Positions 8,604-16,294 of a DNA stretch of 41,911 bases are shown here, one piece after another. The notes under the pieces were generated by a model. That model was not told the origin of the DNA. It did no database searches and saw only the letters and a list, made by a program, of their open reading frames with translations. Positions within the stretch are counted from its first letter, which is position 1; every line of letters starts with the position of its first letter. A program made the position numbers and the translations under genes. This DNA is from DATBGS01 sp036557885. GTDB taxonomy: Bacteria; Chloroflexota; Ktedonobacteria; Ktedonobacterales; DATBGS01. The stretch covers positions 1 to 41,911 of the forward strand of contig DATBGS010000115.1 of assembly GCA_036557885.1 (NCBI GenBank), in the 5' to 3' direction.

Positions 8604-9737
8604 GTGTCCTCGTTCTGGGAAACCCTGCCACACCCTATCATCGCGCTGGCGCCAATGGATGGCGTCACCGACGCGCCCTACCGCAAGATTCACGCGGAGA
8701 TTGGCCGTCCGGCTATCACCTTCACCGAGTTTACCAACGTGCAGGGACTCTGGCGTGGCGATATTCGTCTGCTCGACGCCTTCCTCTACGACGACGCAGA
8801 GCGCCCAGCAGTGGCGCAGTTGTTTGGGTCCACCCCGGAGGATTTTTACCGCGCAACGATTATGGTCTGCGAACTGGGCTTCGATGGCGTGGACATCAAT
8901 ATGGGCTGCCCCTCCCGGTGTGTCGCGGGCAAAGGCGGCGGCGCCGGGCTGATTCGCACGCCGCTGCTGGCGCAGGACATTATTCGCCAGACCAAACGCG
9001 CCACCGAAGACTGGGCCAACGGCCAGACGCTGGAAGGCATCGGCCTCGCGCCGGAGCGCATTGCGCGCATCCGCCAGATGAACCAGGCGCGCACGCGCCC
9101 CATTGAGCGGCGGCTGATCCCCGTCTCGGTGAAGACGCGCCTGGGCTTTGATTCCATCATCATCGAGGACTGGGTGCAGGTGCTGCTGGAGACGGAGCCA
9201 GTCAACATCTCGCTGCATGGCCGCACGCTGCGCCAGATGTACACCGGACAGGCCAACTGGGACGCCATCGGACGCGCCGCCGCCATTGTACGCCAGACCA
9301 GAACCACCATCCTGGGCAACGGCGACCTGCACAGCGCCGCAGAGGTGAAGCGCCGCGTGGCGGAAACAGGCGTGCATGGCGTGCTGATTGGACGGGGCAG
9401 CATGGGCAACCCCTGGATTTTTCAGGAGACGCAAGGTCATCCGGCAGCCCACCGGCCCACCCCGCGCGAGCGCCTGACTATCGCGCTCAATCACTCCCGG
9501 CTGTTTGAGCGCCTGCTGCCGGGGCATCGCTTTGTGGAACTGCGCAAGCACCTGTCCTGGTATTGCCGCGACTTCTACGACGCCTCTACGCTGCGCCGCC
9601 AGTTGGTGCAATCCAACGCCGTCAGCGAGGTGGAGCGGTTGATTGAGGCAAAGCTGGCCGAGCCAGACTTCGATGAGCGGGCCGTTGGCGAATCAGCCCC
9701 CGTTGAAGCCTTCGAGGAGTTGGCCCAGGCGGTTTGA
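8604..9737 (+). CDS. dus: tRNA-dihydrouridine synthase (Dus family)
   Basis: The 377-residue product has the FMN-binding TIM-barrel motifs of Dus enzymes, which reduce uridines in tRNA D-loops: APMDGVTDAPYRK near the N-terminus, VDINMGCPSRCV with the expected catalytic cysteine, SVKTRLGF, HGRTLRQMYTGQANWDAI, LGNGDL and VLIGRGSMGNPW. A Ser/Arg/Gly/Lys-rich insertion and a longer spacer follow the cysteine loop. The GTG at 8604 is chosen because AAGGAG lies seven bases upstream and homology starts immediately after (SSFWETLPHPIIALAPMDG); an in-frame ATG at 8547 lacks such support. The 3' end overlaps the convergent gene by 45 bases. Which uridine is modified cannot be told. Confidence 0.93.
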   Translation: MSSFWETLPHPIIALAPMDGVTDAPYRKIHAEIGRPAITFTEFTNVQGLWRGDIRLLDAFLYDDAERPAVAQLFGSTPEDFYRATIMVCELGFDGVDINMGCPSRCVAGKGGGAGLIRTPLLAQDIIRQTKRATEDWANGQTLEGIGLAPERIARIRQMNQARTRPIERRLIPVSVKTRLGFDSIIIEDWVQVLLETEPVNISLHGRTLRQMYTGQANWDAIGRAAAIVRQTRTTILGNGDLHSAAEVKRRVAETGVHGVLIGRGSMGNPWIFQETQGHPAAHRPTPRERLTIALNHSRLFERLLPGHRFVELRKHLSWYCRDFYDASTLRRQLVQSNAVSEVERLIEAKLAEPDFDERAVGESAPVEAFEELAQAV

Positions 9738-10493
9738 GTTCATCCAGACCCCGACTTGCGCAATCTGGTCGCCCCGAAAACGAAGCAGCGTGGTGGCAGT
9801 GAGCTGCCGCTGCGTGCCATCTTCGGCACTCCAGCGGCAGACATAGCGAGCGGCTAGACCTTTCGGGCGGCCATAGACCAGCAAGCCTTCAAAGCGCAGG
9901 TTGGGAAGTACCTCAAAAACCTGCTCAAGGCGGGCGCGAAACGCCGTCCGGCCCTGGAGCTTTTTCACTCCGCTGAGCAGGAAATAGCGAACGGGGTAAT
10001 AGACAACATCCTCGCTGAAGAAACTCACCGCAGTATCCAGATCGCTGTTGTTGAGCGCGGCAAATACGCGCTCCAACACAGCCACCTGCCGCGCCTGGTC
10101 TTCCGTAAAAGAGCGGTGCATGCTGGCCGCAATCAATCCCAATAGCTCACCCAGATCAAAGGGCATCTGTACCAGAAACACAAACCCCTGCGCCTGGGCC
10201 TCCTCTGCGGAAAGCTTTTGCGTGGTCAGCAGCCCTACCGGAGTAGGTTCGGCGCGGCGCTGCAACTTGCAAGCCTGCTCCGTGCCTGGCTGAACAGCAC
10301 CAACAAAAAGATCAGCCAACACAAACTCAAAGGTATGTGTGTCGAGCAGATCGTGCGCTGCCTCAAACGAAGCAACCGCGAAGGGCAGGTAGCCTTCTTC
10401 GCTCAGCGCGATAGTCAGCGTTTCCCGTAGTTCCTCAGCGGGTTCGACGATCAGCACGCGCGGTTCTGGAACGCCAGACGTTTCCATTGACAC
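9693..10493 (-). CDS. Degenerate receiver domain fused to a SnoaL/NTF2-like domain
   Basis: The 266-residue protein has an N-terminal response-regulator fold (about residues 10-125: RVLIVEPAEELRETLTIAL, then FEFVLADLFVG) joined to a C-terminal SnoaL/DUF4440-like alpha+beta domain (about 140-260: VLERVFAALNNSDLDTAVSF, VYYPVRYF, LLRFRGDQIAQVGVWMNS). The receiver keeps the aspartate in VLADLF, but the paired N-terminal acids are reduced to a single Glu in VEPAEE and the conserved lysine before Pro is replaced (VQMPFDLGELL), so normal phosphorylation is doubtful. SnoaL-like domains bind small hydrophobic ligands or are enzymatic. The pairing suggests a ligand-sensing regulator; this is inference. 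Its 3' end overlaps dus by 45 bases. Confidence 0.8.
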   Translation of the reverse strand: MSMETSGVPEPRVLIVEPAEELRETLTIALSEEGYLPFAVASFEAAHDLLDTHTFEFVLADLFVGAVQPGTEQACKLQRRAEPTPVGLLTTQKLSAEEAQAQGFVFLVQMPFDLGELLGLIAASMHRSFTEDQARQVAVLERVFAALNNSDLDTAVSFFSEDVVYYPVRYFLLSGVKKLQGRTAFRARLEQVFEVLPNLRFEGLLVYGRPKGLAARYVCRWSAEDGTQRQLTATTLLRFRGDQIAQVGVWMNSNRLGQLLEGFNGG

Positions 10494-10661
10494 GACCTCC
10501 GAGAGCCAGGGCGACTCCCAAGAGCGACGCTTTCCTTCTACGGCTTGTATCCCTACACTGCTGTCAATTTTCGCGCTACCTCTTTAATTCTTCGCAAGTC
10601 TATCATATAAAGCGCAAATTACAAGAGCCGGGCGGCATTTGCTGGTGCTTGATGAAGAGCT

Positions 10662-10830
10662 GGCGGTTAAAACCGCGCCTAAAGGCGTGCCGCCACCAAG
10701 TCCGCCTGCGCGGACTCCCCACCCCAGGGACGCCAGCCTTCGTCCTAACCCGCGCAGGCGGGTTTTGCCGTGCCCCTGCTTTGAGGGGTGGCCGTAGGCC
10801 CTTAGGCGCGATCTTTAGTCGCCAGCTCTC
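10662..10830. repeat. Dispersed intergenic repeat cluster
   Basis: The 500-base gap between the receiver gene and argJ holds no convincing gene. It contains a hairpin AGTCCGC/GCGGACT (about 10699-10716), a segment (10662-10724) whose reverse complement closely resembles 30474-30531, a second partial copy of the 'TTTAGTCGCCAG' part near 10812-10825, and at 10767-10788 an exact copy of a 22-base unit also found at 18279-18300 and, inverted, at 13421-13442 (core CCCCTGCTTTGAGGGG). Confidence 0.7.
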
Positions 10831-10890
10831 CTGGCCCACGTAATCAGTAAAACTTCATCAACCGCGCCTTTGGGGGTTTTAATCGCCAGC

Positions 10891-10919
10891 TTGCGCCCGC
10901 CAGCAGGCCGTTGTACAAT
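10891..10919 (+). promoter_or_regulatory. Probable argJ promoter
   Basis: TTGCGC at 10891-10896 and TACAAT at 10914-10919 are spaced by 17 bases. The transcript would start near 10926, giving a leader of about 90 bases before argJ. Confidence 0.45.
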
Positions 10920-11016
10920 AGCCCCACTCTGGCTTACAAAGCGCTCATTGCGCCCGAATGAATCTGCTCGCCCATTCTCCGCTGAAGGATACAAAACAAC
11001 ATCTGAGGAGCCATCC

Positions 11017-12234
11017 ATGCCCACCAGTTTTCGCACCATTGAGGGCGGCGTCACCGCCGCGCCTGGATTCCGCGCCGGTTCCATTGCTGCTGGCATCAAA
11101 TCTGATCCTGGCGCCCGCGATGTGGCGCTGCTCGTTGCCGACCAGCTTTGCGCCGTCGCTGGCACCTTCACCACCAGCCGCGCGCCCGCCGCGCCGGTCT
11201 TGCTGTGCAAAGAACACCTGCTGGCGACCAGCGGCCACGCCCAGGCGCTCATTATGAACAGCGGCAACGCCAACTGCTCCAACGGCGAGCGCGGCATGCG
11301 CGACGCCCGGCACATGGCTGATCTGGCCGCAAAACGGCTGGGCCTCAAGCCAGAGCAGGTGCTGGTCAGTTCCACCGGCATCATTGGCCGCCCGCTGCCA
11401 ATGGACAAGATCGAATACGGCATCGCCAACGTGGAAGTGGCCCCCGATGGCGGCCACCTCTTCACGCTGGGCATCATGACCACCGACACGCGCCCGAAAG
11501 AGATTGCCATCGAGTTTGAGCTTGAGGGCAAGACTATTCGGCTGGGCGGCACGACTAAGGGCGCGGGCATGATCTATCCCAATATGGCAACCATGCTCTG
11601 CTACCTCACCACCAACGTGGCCCTGGACCCTGCCTTTCAGCAAGCCGCGCTGCGCCGCGCCGTCAACGACTCGTTCAATATGATCTGCGTGGATGGCGAT
11701 ATGTCCACCAACGACACGGTGTTGCTCTTTGCCAATGGGCAGGCGGGCAATGCCCCGCTGACCGCAGACGCGCCCGGCGCCTCGGTATTTGAGGCCGCGC
11801 TGCGGCATGTCACACGCTACCTGGCCCGCGAGATGGCCCGCGACGGCGAGGGCGCCACAAAACTGATGGAAGTGGTGGTGCGCGGCGCCCGCACCGATGC
11901 CGACGCCCGCAAAGCCGCACGCGCCCTGACCATCTCCCCCATCTGGCGCTGCGCCGTCTATGGCGAAGACCCCAACTGGGGCCGCGTCATCTCTACGGTG
12001 GGCGCATGCGGCGCGGATATGGCGCATGATCGCCTGGTAATCTCCTTTGGCGATGTCCAGGTCGTGAAGAACGGCATGGCGACGGACTACAAGAAAGAGG
12101 ATGCCAAGGCGGTGCTGGCACAGGCCGAATTCACCTTGACGGTGGACTTGCATGTCGGCTTTTACAGCGCCACCGCCTGGGGCTGCGACATGACACACGG
12201 CTACGTGGACGAAAACGCCACCTACACGCGCTAA
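11017..12234 (+). CDS. argJ: Bifunctional glutamate N-acetyltransferase / ornithine acetyltransferase ArgJ
   Basis: The 405-residue product is collinear with ArgJ: GGVTAAPGFRAG near the N-terminus, AGTFTTSRAPAAPV, IMNSGNANCSNGERG, VLVSSTGIIGRPLPMDKI, the autocleavage region KGAGMIYPNMATMLCYLTTN (cleavage expected before the Thr of ATML, giving alpha and beta chains), DGDMSTNDTV, the GEGATKLMEVVVRGA motif and AVYGEDPNWGRVISTVG. ArgJ recycles the acetyl group between acetylornithine and glutamate in arginine synthesis. The ATG at 11017 has GAGGAG six bases upstream and fits the usual length; the frame continues further upstream without support. No other arginine gene is adjacent in the window. 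Confidence 0.97.
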   Translation: MPTSFRTIEGGVTAAPGFRAGSIAAGIKSDPGARDVALLVADQLCAVAGTFTTSRAPAAPVLLCKEHLLATSGHAQALIMNSGNANCSNGERGMRDARHMADLAAKRLGLKPEQVLVSSTGIIGRPLPMDKIEYGIANVEVAPDGGHLFTLGIMTTDTRPKEIAIEFELEGKTIRLGGTTKGAGMIYPNMATMLCYLTTNVALDPAFQQAALRRAVNDSFNMICVDGDMSTNDTVLLFANGQAGNAPLTADAPGASVFEAALRHVTRYLAREMARDGEGATKLMEVVVRGARTDADARKAARALTISPIWRCAVYGEDPNWGRVISTVGACGADMAHDRLVISFGDVQVVKNGMATDYKKEDAKAVLAQAEFTLTVDLHVGFYSATAWGCDMTHGYVDENATYTR

Positions 12235-12236
12235 AC

Positions 12237-12398
12237 TCAACTCTTTGGCGGCCCCTGGCGCGGGCGGTGTATCTGCTCCAGGGGCCAGTCGCTCCACTTG
12301 CCCTGAAAGCACTGGGGCGTCAGGTTTTCCAGCCACCACGTCACGCCCGCGTCGGCATACTCCCTGCTACCCAGATAGGGATCAGGCAACGCGACGAG
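12237..12398 (-). pseudogene. Relic: C-terminal fragment resembling an LLM-type oxidoreductase
   Basis: Below a TGA at 12399-12401, the same minus-strand frame stays open to a TGA at 12237-12239 and encodes 53 residues with no start codon of its own: LVALPDPYLGSREYADAG, VTWWLENLTPQCFQGKWSDW, PLEQIHRPRQGPPKS. The 'EYADAGVTWWLE ... RQGPP' pattern resembles the C-terminus of LLM-class flavin/F420-dependent oxidoreductases. It probably is the tail of a gene whose body was deleted. It differs from the two intact LLM genes at 17290 and 19626, so it is not a copy of them. The family call is from pattern recall and needs a profile search. Confidence 0.5.
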
Positions 12399-12428
12399 TC
12401 ACCCGCAGCAGATACACCGCCCGCGCCA
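12250..12428. repeat. Hairpin whose loop is repeated inverted 130 bases away
   Basis: GGCCCCTGG at 12250-12258 pairs with CCAGGGGCC at 12278-12286 around a 19-base loop. The segment 12256-12277 (22 bases, containing that loop) is present as an exact inverted copy at 12407-12428, inside the 3' end of the minus-strand membrane protein gene. Loop and distal copy could pair in either transcript. Confidence 0.75.
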
Positions 12429-12914
12429 GTAGGAAGCCAAAAAGAGCGCGTCCACCTGCACACAGTACCCTAGCTCCACGAGCAGCGCCAGCGCCGAAAG
12501 CGCCACGATCATCCCCAACATCAGGCGCGGCGAGAACAGACGCCGGGAGAACAGCGAGGCCAGGGCCAGCAGCGCCACCGCCACCAACAGCACCAGCCAG
12601 AGATGCACAAACAGCGGAATACTTCGCTGCCCAAAGTCTAATCCTTGCGCGATGCGCAAGCCCGTGTAGCTGTGAGAAAACGGGGCGTCCCCTGGCCCGC
12701 CTCCACCAAGCTGAGGGAAGAAGAACCAGGGCAGCAGCAAAAAACAGAAAAGCAGCGCCGCGCCCTCGGCCAGCGCCAGCGCCGCTGGCGACTCCAGCCT
12801 CCCCTGCGTGTTGGGCGGGCGCGGCCAGTTTTTGGGCGGCGCGGGCGAACCATCAAGCTGCGTCTCTGGCTCAACCACAAACGGTTCATCATTTGGTTCA
12901 GTGCCTTCAGTCAT
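12399..12914 (-). CDS. Small membrane protein, probably frameshifted at its C-terminus
   Basis: From an ATG at 12914 (AAGGAG seven bases upstream; the longer frame to 13004 has no such site) the product is 171 residues: a Pro/Glu-rich N-terminus (MTEGTEPNDEPFVVEPE) and three to four hydrophobic segments, including LLFCFLLLPWFFF, LWLVLLVAVALLALASLF and MIVALSALALLVELGYCV. The encoded end, ASYWRGRCICCG, is unlike a membrane protein tail, but shifting one base at the TTTTT run near 12437 gives LFGFLLARAVYLLRVTRRVA and a stop at 12382-12384, a natural-looking helix with a positive end. A real or sequencing frameshift is therefore likely. No family recognised. Confidence 0.6.
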   Translation of the reverse strand: MTEGTEPNDEPFVVEPETQLDGSPAPPKNWPRPPNTQGRLESPAALALAEGAALLFCFLLLPWFFFPQLGGGGPGDAPFSHSYTGLRIAQGLDFGQRSIPLFVHLWLVLLVAVALLALASLFSRRLFSPRLMLGMIVALSALALLVELGYCVQVDALFLASYWRGRCICCG

Positions 12915-13229
12915 TCGCGTGCTCCTTCCGCTTCTGTCGCAGATAGCCCACAGACGAGAGATAGCGTAAATGGGAATGGATGGCAAAACGCTTGACAAGC
13001 CCACGAGCCTCAGTGTATCATAGCAGCCAGCAATAACATCAGGCTCCCGCTTTGGGAGCGTTCATGTGTGAGGAGGAGTGTCCAGACTGCACGACTGACG
13101 TGGCAGTGCTCACTAGCACGCGCCACGCCATTAACCCATCCCTGGCATTAGCAGGAACGAGCCGATTGGATACTACGTTCACGTTTTGTACCTCTTTCGA
13201 CTCCCCTCCTGACAAAGCACACGAAAGCG

Positions 13230-13460
13230 AACGCTTGCAGCACCCCTGCTTTGCGGGGCAGCGCGGACCACCTGGAGCACCTGTAGCGCCAGCAACCTGC
13301 TGGCGAACCGTTGGCCCAGGCGAACGGCTGGCACACGCGCCAGACCCCGCCCCACCCGCCGGCAGGGATGCCGGCGCTACAAGGGGGACCAGGACGCGCT
13401 TCCCTTGTAGCACCGGCTTCCCCCTCAAAGCAGGGGCACGGCGGCGGCAGCCGGTCAGCG
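13230..13460. repeat. Array of REP-like palindromes in a 570-base gene-free region
   Basis: Positions 12915-13577 hold no convincing gene. Palindromes include CGCCAGCA/TGCTGGCG (13287-13305, preceded by TGTAG), CGCCGGCA/TGCCGGCG (13357-13376, followed by CTACAAGG), a variant CCCCTGCTTTGCGGGG near 13246, and an exact inverted copy of the 22-base CCCCTGCTTTGAGGGG unit at 13421-13442. Open frames crossing the region have the composition of these repeats rather than of protein. Confidence 0.7.
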
Positions 13461-13577
13461 CGTGGCATACCGGCTGCCAGGGATGAGATGATGGCGACGC
13501 GGTAGCTCTCTCGCCTGCCGATGTCTGGCGTGGGCGGACTGGATGGTCCCTCGCTCCACATCAGGAGGCGTTCTGCC

Positions 13578-14417
13578 ATGTCTACTCCGCTGCCCGCGCT
13601 GCCCCTGTGCAACTTCGACTATGTGCTCGAAGTGTATCGCTCGCTCCCGGACCAGACCCGCGCTCGCGTGCCCCTCTGCGAGTACCTGCCCTTCCTGCCG
13701 CCGCCCCTGCCCGATTTCGATGCGCTCGGCAGGTATGTCGAATCGCCGTCTGCCTTTGGCTATGCTGAAGCCGGTCAGACGCTGGTGGGCTATATGCTGC
13801 TCGCGTTCCTCTTAACGAGCGAACGACGACAACACCAGCACCACCGCGCCAACGGAGGACGCAAGCGGCGGCGGCTGACCCAGCACAATCTGACTCCCTG
13901 GACCTATGAGGCGGGAGATTTTCGTTCGATGGGGCGGCTCTCGCTGCGCATCACGTTTGCGCATGACCTGACCTGGGCGATCAAGCTCGGACTGGCGGCA
14001 CGGCGGGCACGACGCGCCGCCAACACCGAACTGGAGGAGCAATGCCACGCTGCCTTTGCCAGCGCGGTGGTATGCCTGTATCAGGCGATGCAGGCGATGT
14101 CCAGCCGCACCGGAGGGGGCTGGTGGATGCGCGAGCAGCTCAAGGGGGTGTTAGCTGAGGGGTGGCTGGAGCGGCTAGGGACGGGGGTGCGCTTGCCGCC
14201 AGATGTGTATGAGCTGCTGCGACCCGCCATCCACACCGACAGAGAGGCGGAGTTTGCCGCGCTGCTGCTGTTGGATGAGGCGCTGCATCATCGGGAGCCG
14301 CCGCCGCTGCGCTTGGGGATGGATGACCTGACCGACCCGCCCACCCAGCCGCAGCCGCCACAGCCGCCAGAGGGAGACGAAGGCGACGCGGGAGGCACGC
14401 CTGCCGTGCTGGTCTAA
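13578..14417 (+). CDS. Unassigned 279-residue protein
   Basis: Starting at the ATG at 13578 (AGGAGG nine bases upstream) the product begins MSTPLPALPLCNFDYVLEVY. It contains a Leu/Pro-rich stretch (LPFLPPPLPDFDALG), a Gly/Tyr hydrophobic segment, a basic patch (NGGRKRRRLTQHN), a helical middle rich in Ala/Arg (IKLGLAARRARRAANTELEE), and a Pro/Gln-rich acidic tail (about residues 250-275). There are no membrane helices or known catalytic motifs that I recognise. The middle helix and basic patch would suit nucleic-acid binding, but that is speculation. The third-position GC is very high and the gene is flanked by repeats and stands alone, so it may be lineage-specific. Confidence 0.6.
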   Translation: MSTPLPALPLCNFDYVLEVYRSLPDQTRARVPLCEYLPFLPPPLPDFDALGRYVESPSAFGYAEAGQTLVGYMLLAFLLTSERRQHQHHRANGGRKRRRLTQHNLTPWTYEAGDFRSMGRLSLRITFAHDLTWAIKLGLAARRARRAANTELEEQCHAAFASAVVCLYQAMQAMSSRTGGGWWMREQLKGVLAEGWLERLGTGVRLPPDVYELLRPAIHTDREAEFAALLLLDEALHHREPPPLRLGMDDLTDPPTQPQPPQPPEGDEGDAGGTPAVLV

Positions 14418-14484
14418 GGGACGCCGGGCCGTCCCCAATCGTGTGGCGCGGGCTTCCACCTGAAGGTGGCAGGTAGACGCGACT

Positions 14485-14516
14485 GGAACTTCTCCCCTTT
14501 CCAGGTCATCTATACT
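14485..14516 (+). promoter_or_regulatory. Possible promoter of the 14577 gene
   Basis: A TATACT hexamer (14511-14516) lies 60 bases before the ATG. GGAAC (14485-14489) and GTC (14505-14507) with 15 bases between resemble an extracytoplasmic-function sigma promoter, but this short pattern could be chance. Confidence 0.3.
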
Positions 14517-14576
14517 AGAAAGACCAGGGAAGCCTGGAGCAAAAGGGAGACTTCGCAGTGCAAAGGGAGCGAAAAC

Positions 14577-15149
14577 ATGGAAGACCTCTCTCAACCAACC
14601 CCGTCAGGTAACGAGCCATCCACACTGGCTGCCACTTCTCAAAACAGCGCGGCAAGCCAGTCATCCCCTCCGCCACATGCCCGTTCACGAATGGCAACCC
14701 ATGCTGGGGCCAGAATCAGCGCAATTGGCGTGGTGGTGATCTGCGTGACAGTATTTCTGCCCTGGTTTTCTTATCTGGCCGGATTCTTCTATTCCTCCGG
14801 GTCCACCTCCTCATACGGATGGGACATCCTGACGGAGCCGCTGGCCTACAGCTTTTATGGGGTAAGATCTTCCCCCATCTTTTGTGGGACTGGGCTACTT
14901 ACTCTCATTGTGGAAGGGCTGGTGGGCTATGTCCTGCTCGCCAACGTCACTGCCGCCTCTCAGCCAGACATCCCCAGGCCCAAATGGTGGCATATTGGGG
15001 TGCTGGCCTTCCCCATTATCTCGCTGCTTGTGGCCCTGGTGTTCACAGGATTTTACGTCACCGAGATTGGCTACTGGCTCAATCTGGCGGGCTTCATCCT
15101 GGTCTACGTGGGCAACCTTTTCCAGATCAGAATTGCCAGGCAAGCCTGA
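14577..15149 (+). CDS. Four-helix membrane protein of unknown function
   Basis: A 190-residue product from the ATG at 14577 (AAAGGGAG eight bases upstream). The first 45 residues are Ser/Pro-rich and likely disordered and cytoplasmic. Four hydrophobic segments follow: IGVVVICVTVFLPWFSYLAG (about 49-70), FCGTGLLTLIVEGLVGYVLL (about 103-123), IGVLAFPIISLLVALVFTGF (about 142-162) and YWLNLAGFILVYVGNLFQI (about 167-186). The layout resembles small uncharacterised bacterial membrane proteins with an FLPW(F/L) motif in helix one. No neighbour gives a functional clue. Confidence 0.7.
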   Translation: MEDLSQPTPSGNEPSTLAATSQNSAASQSSPPPHARSRMATHAGARISAIGVVVICVTVFLPWFSYLAGFFYSSGSTSSYGWDILTEPLAYSFYGVRSSPIFCGTGLLTLIVEGLVGYVLLANVTAASQPDIPRPKWWHIGVLAFPIISLLVALVFTGFYVTEIGYWLNLAGFILVYVGNLFQIRIARQA

Positions 15150-15157
15150 AGGCAGGC

Positions 15158-15185
15158 GTAACGTTGGCGTTACCGTTAGTTTTTT
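15158..15185 (+). terminator. Short hairpin with T tract after the 14577 gene
   Basis: GTAACG (15158-15163) pairs with CGTTAC (15168-15173) around TTGG, and a run of six T follows at 15180-15185. The stem is short and the T run is six bases from it, so it is a weak candidate. Confidence 0.4.
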
Positions 15186-15225
15186 CGGTATGATATGGGT
15201 GAGTTTCCATTATTTTCTTCATCAA

Positions 15226-15258
15226 CTTTCAGCGGCAAGGCCCTTTTGCCGCTGAAAG
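15226..15258 (+). promoter_or_regulatory. 13-bp hairpin in the leader of the DMT transporter gene
   Basis: CTTTCAGCGGCAA (15226-15238) is perfectly complementary to 15246-15258 with a 7-base loop. It ends 19 bases before the GTG start at 15278 and lacks a T tract, so it is more likely a leader structure or an operator than a terminator. Its function is unknown. Confidence 0.5.
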
Positions 15259-15277
15259 ACGAAAGGCATCATCCATC

Positions 15278-16291
15278 GTGACCGTCGCAACCACCTCTTC
15301 CACCGTTTCTTCTCCGCGCTTACGTCTGCTGTCTCTCGTACTCTCCACCTTGTGCAGTTCTCCAGCCGCGCTCTTTGCCAAGTACGCCGAAACCAGCTTT
15401 TCGCCCCTGACCATGACCCTGCTGCGGGTCTGGATTGCCACGCTAATCCTCATCCCCATCGCGCTGCGCATGGTGCCCGCTGGCCTGCACTGGCGGCGCT
15501 TTTTGCGCAGTTTGCCGGTCAGCCTGGGCTACTGCGGCAACATCATCTTTTTCGGCATCGGCATCGCCTCCACAACAGCCATGTCCTCGCAGTTGCTCTA
15601 TCTGCTCGTGCCTGTGCTGGCGCTGATTGGCTCGCGTATTTTCTTTGCCGAGGCGTTCACCTCTTATAAGCTGCTGGGCACCGCGCTGGGGATTTCGGGC
15701 GCCCTGCTCGTGGTTCTCGGCTCGCTCAAGGGCAATGTGGCCGACTCGCTAGGCACGCCCTTTGGCAACGCTATGATTATCGTGGCAGTCTTCTCGTGGT
15801 CGGGCTTTCTGCTCTTTTCCCGCTCGAAAAGCCAGTCATTTCACCCGCTGGAGCTTACCTGCTACGCGCTGCTCACCGCGTCGCTGATCGTGCCCTTCCT
15901 GACGCTGCCAGATGTGCTGCATCATCACGCGCTCCAGGGGCCGCTGACGTGGTTGGGCATCTTTGGGGCGCTCTCAATGGCGCTGTTTGTCTCCGTTGCC
16001 CGCGACATCACCTTTCAGTGGGGCATCAAAGGTTCCAGCGCTTTCATTGCCAGCGCGCTTGGCTTTGCCGGGCCATTCCTGACCGTTGCCTACGCCATTC
16101 CGCTGTTGGGCGAACAACTGACCACCAGCCTGATTATCAGCGGCATGCTCACCATGCTGGGCATCCTGTTCGCTGTCATTCTCCCCACCTGGCAAACGCA
16201 CCGCAAGGAGCGTCTGGCCGTCGCTGCCCTTGCCGATGGGTCGTCGGCGCAGCAAGCTGTCCCTGTTGCTGAGGAAGAAAGAGTGGTATAG
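15278..16291 (+). CDS. EamA/DMT-superfamily transporter, first of a tandem pair
   Basis: The 337-residue protein has ten hydrophobic helices in two EamA repeats. Signatures include SSPAALFAKYAETSFSPLTM with LLRVWIATLILIPIAL in the first half, the end-of-repeat pattern KLLGTALGISGALLVVLGSL, and a second-half YAIPLLGEQLTTSLIISG. Proteins of this family export amino acids, nucleotide sugars or other small metabolites at the cytoplasmic membrane; substrate is not predictable. GTG at 15278 is taken as the start (AAAGG about 11 bases upstream). It is three bases from the next gene, with which it shares end-to-end similarity, pointing to tandem duplication. The pair may act as a heterodimer. Confidence 0.9.
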   Translation: MTVATTSSTVSSPRLRLLSLVLSTLCSSPAALFAKYAETSFSPLTMTLLRVWIATLILIPIALRMVPAGLHWRRFLRSLPVSLGYCGNIIFFGIGIASTTAMSSQLLYLLVPVLALIGSRIFFAEAFTSYKLLGTALGISGALLVVLGSLKGNVADSLGTPFGNAMIIVAVFSWSGFLLFSRSKSQSFHPLELTCYALLTASLIVPFLTLPDVLHHHALQGPLTWLGIFGALSMALFVSVARDITFQWGIKGSSAFIASALGFAGPFLTVAYAIPLLGEQLTTSLIISGMLTMLGILFAVILPTWQTHRKERLAVAALADGSSAQQAVPVAEEERVV

Positions 16292-16294
16292 GTC

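Noticed and set aside
10945..12339. Long minus-strand open frame across argJ
   Set aside because: It is the high-GC antisense shadow of argJ, with low-complexity composition and no ribosome site; argJ motifs on the plus strand are decisive.
13052..13486. Open frames of about 144-154 codons in the 13.0-13.6 kb gap
   Set aside because: They consist mostly of the palindromic repeats and have Cys/Thr/Pro-rich composition unlike a folded protein.
14485..14507. GGAAC-N15-GTC as a target of the local sigma factor
   Set aside because: The motif is short and no matching copy was found before the sigma operon itself, so it cannot be linked to it; kept only as a low-confidence promoter.
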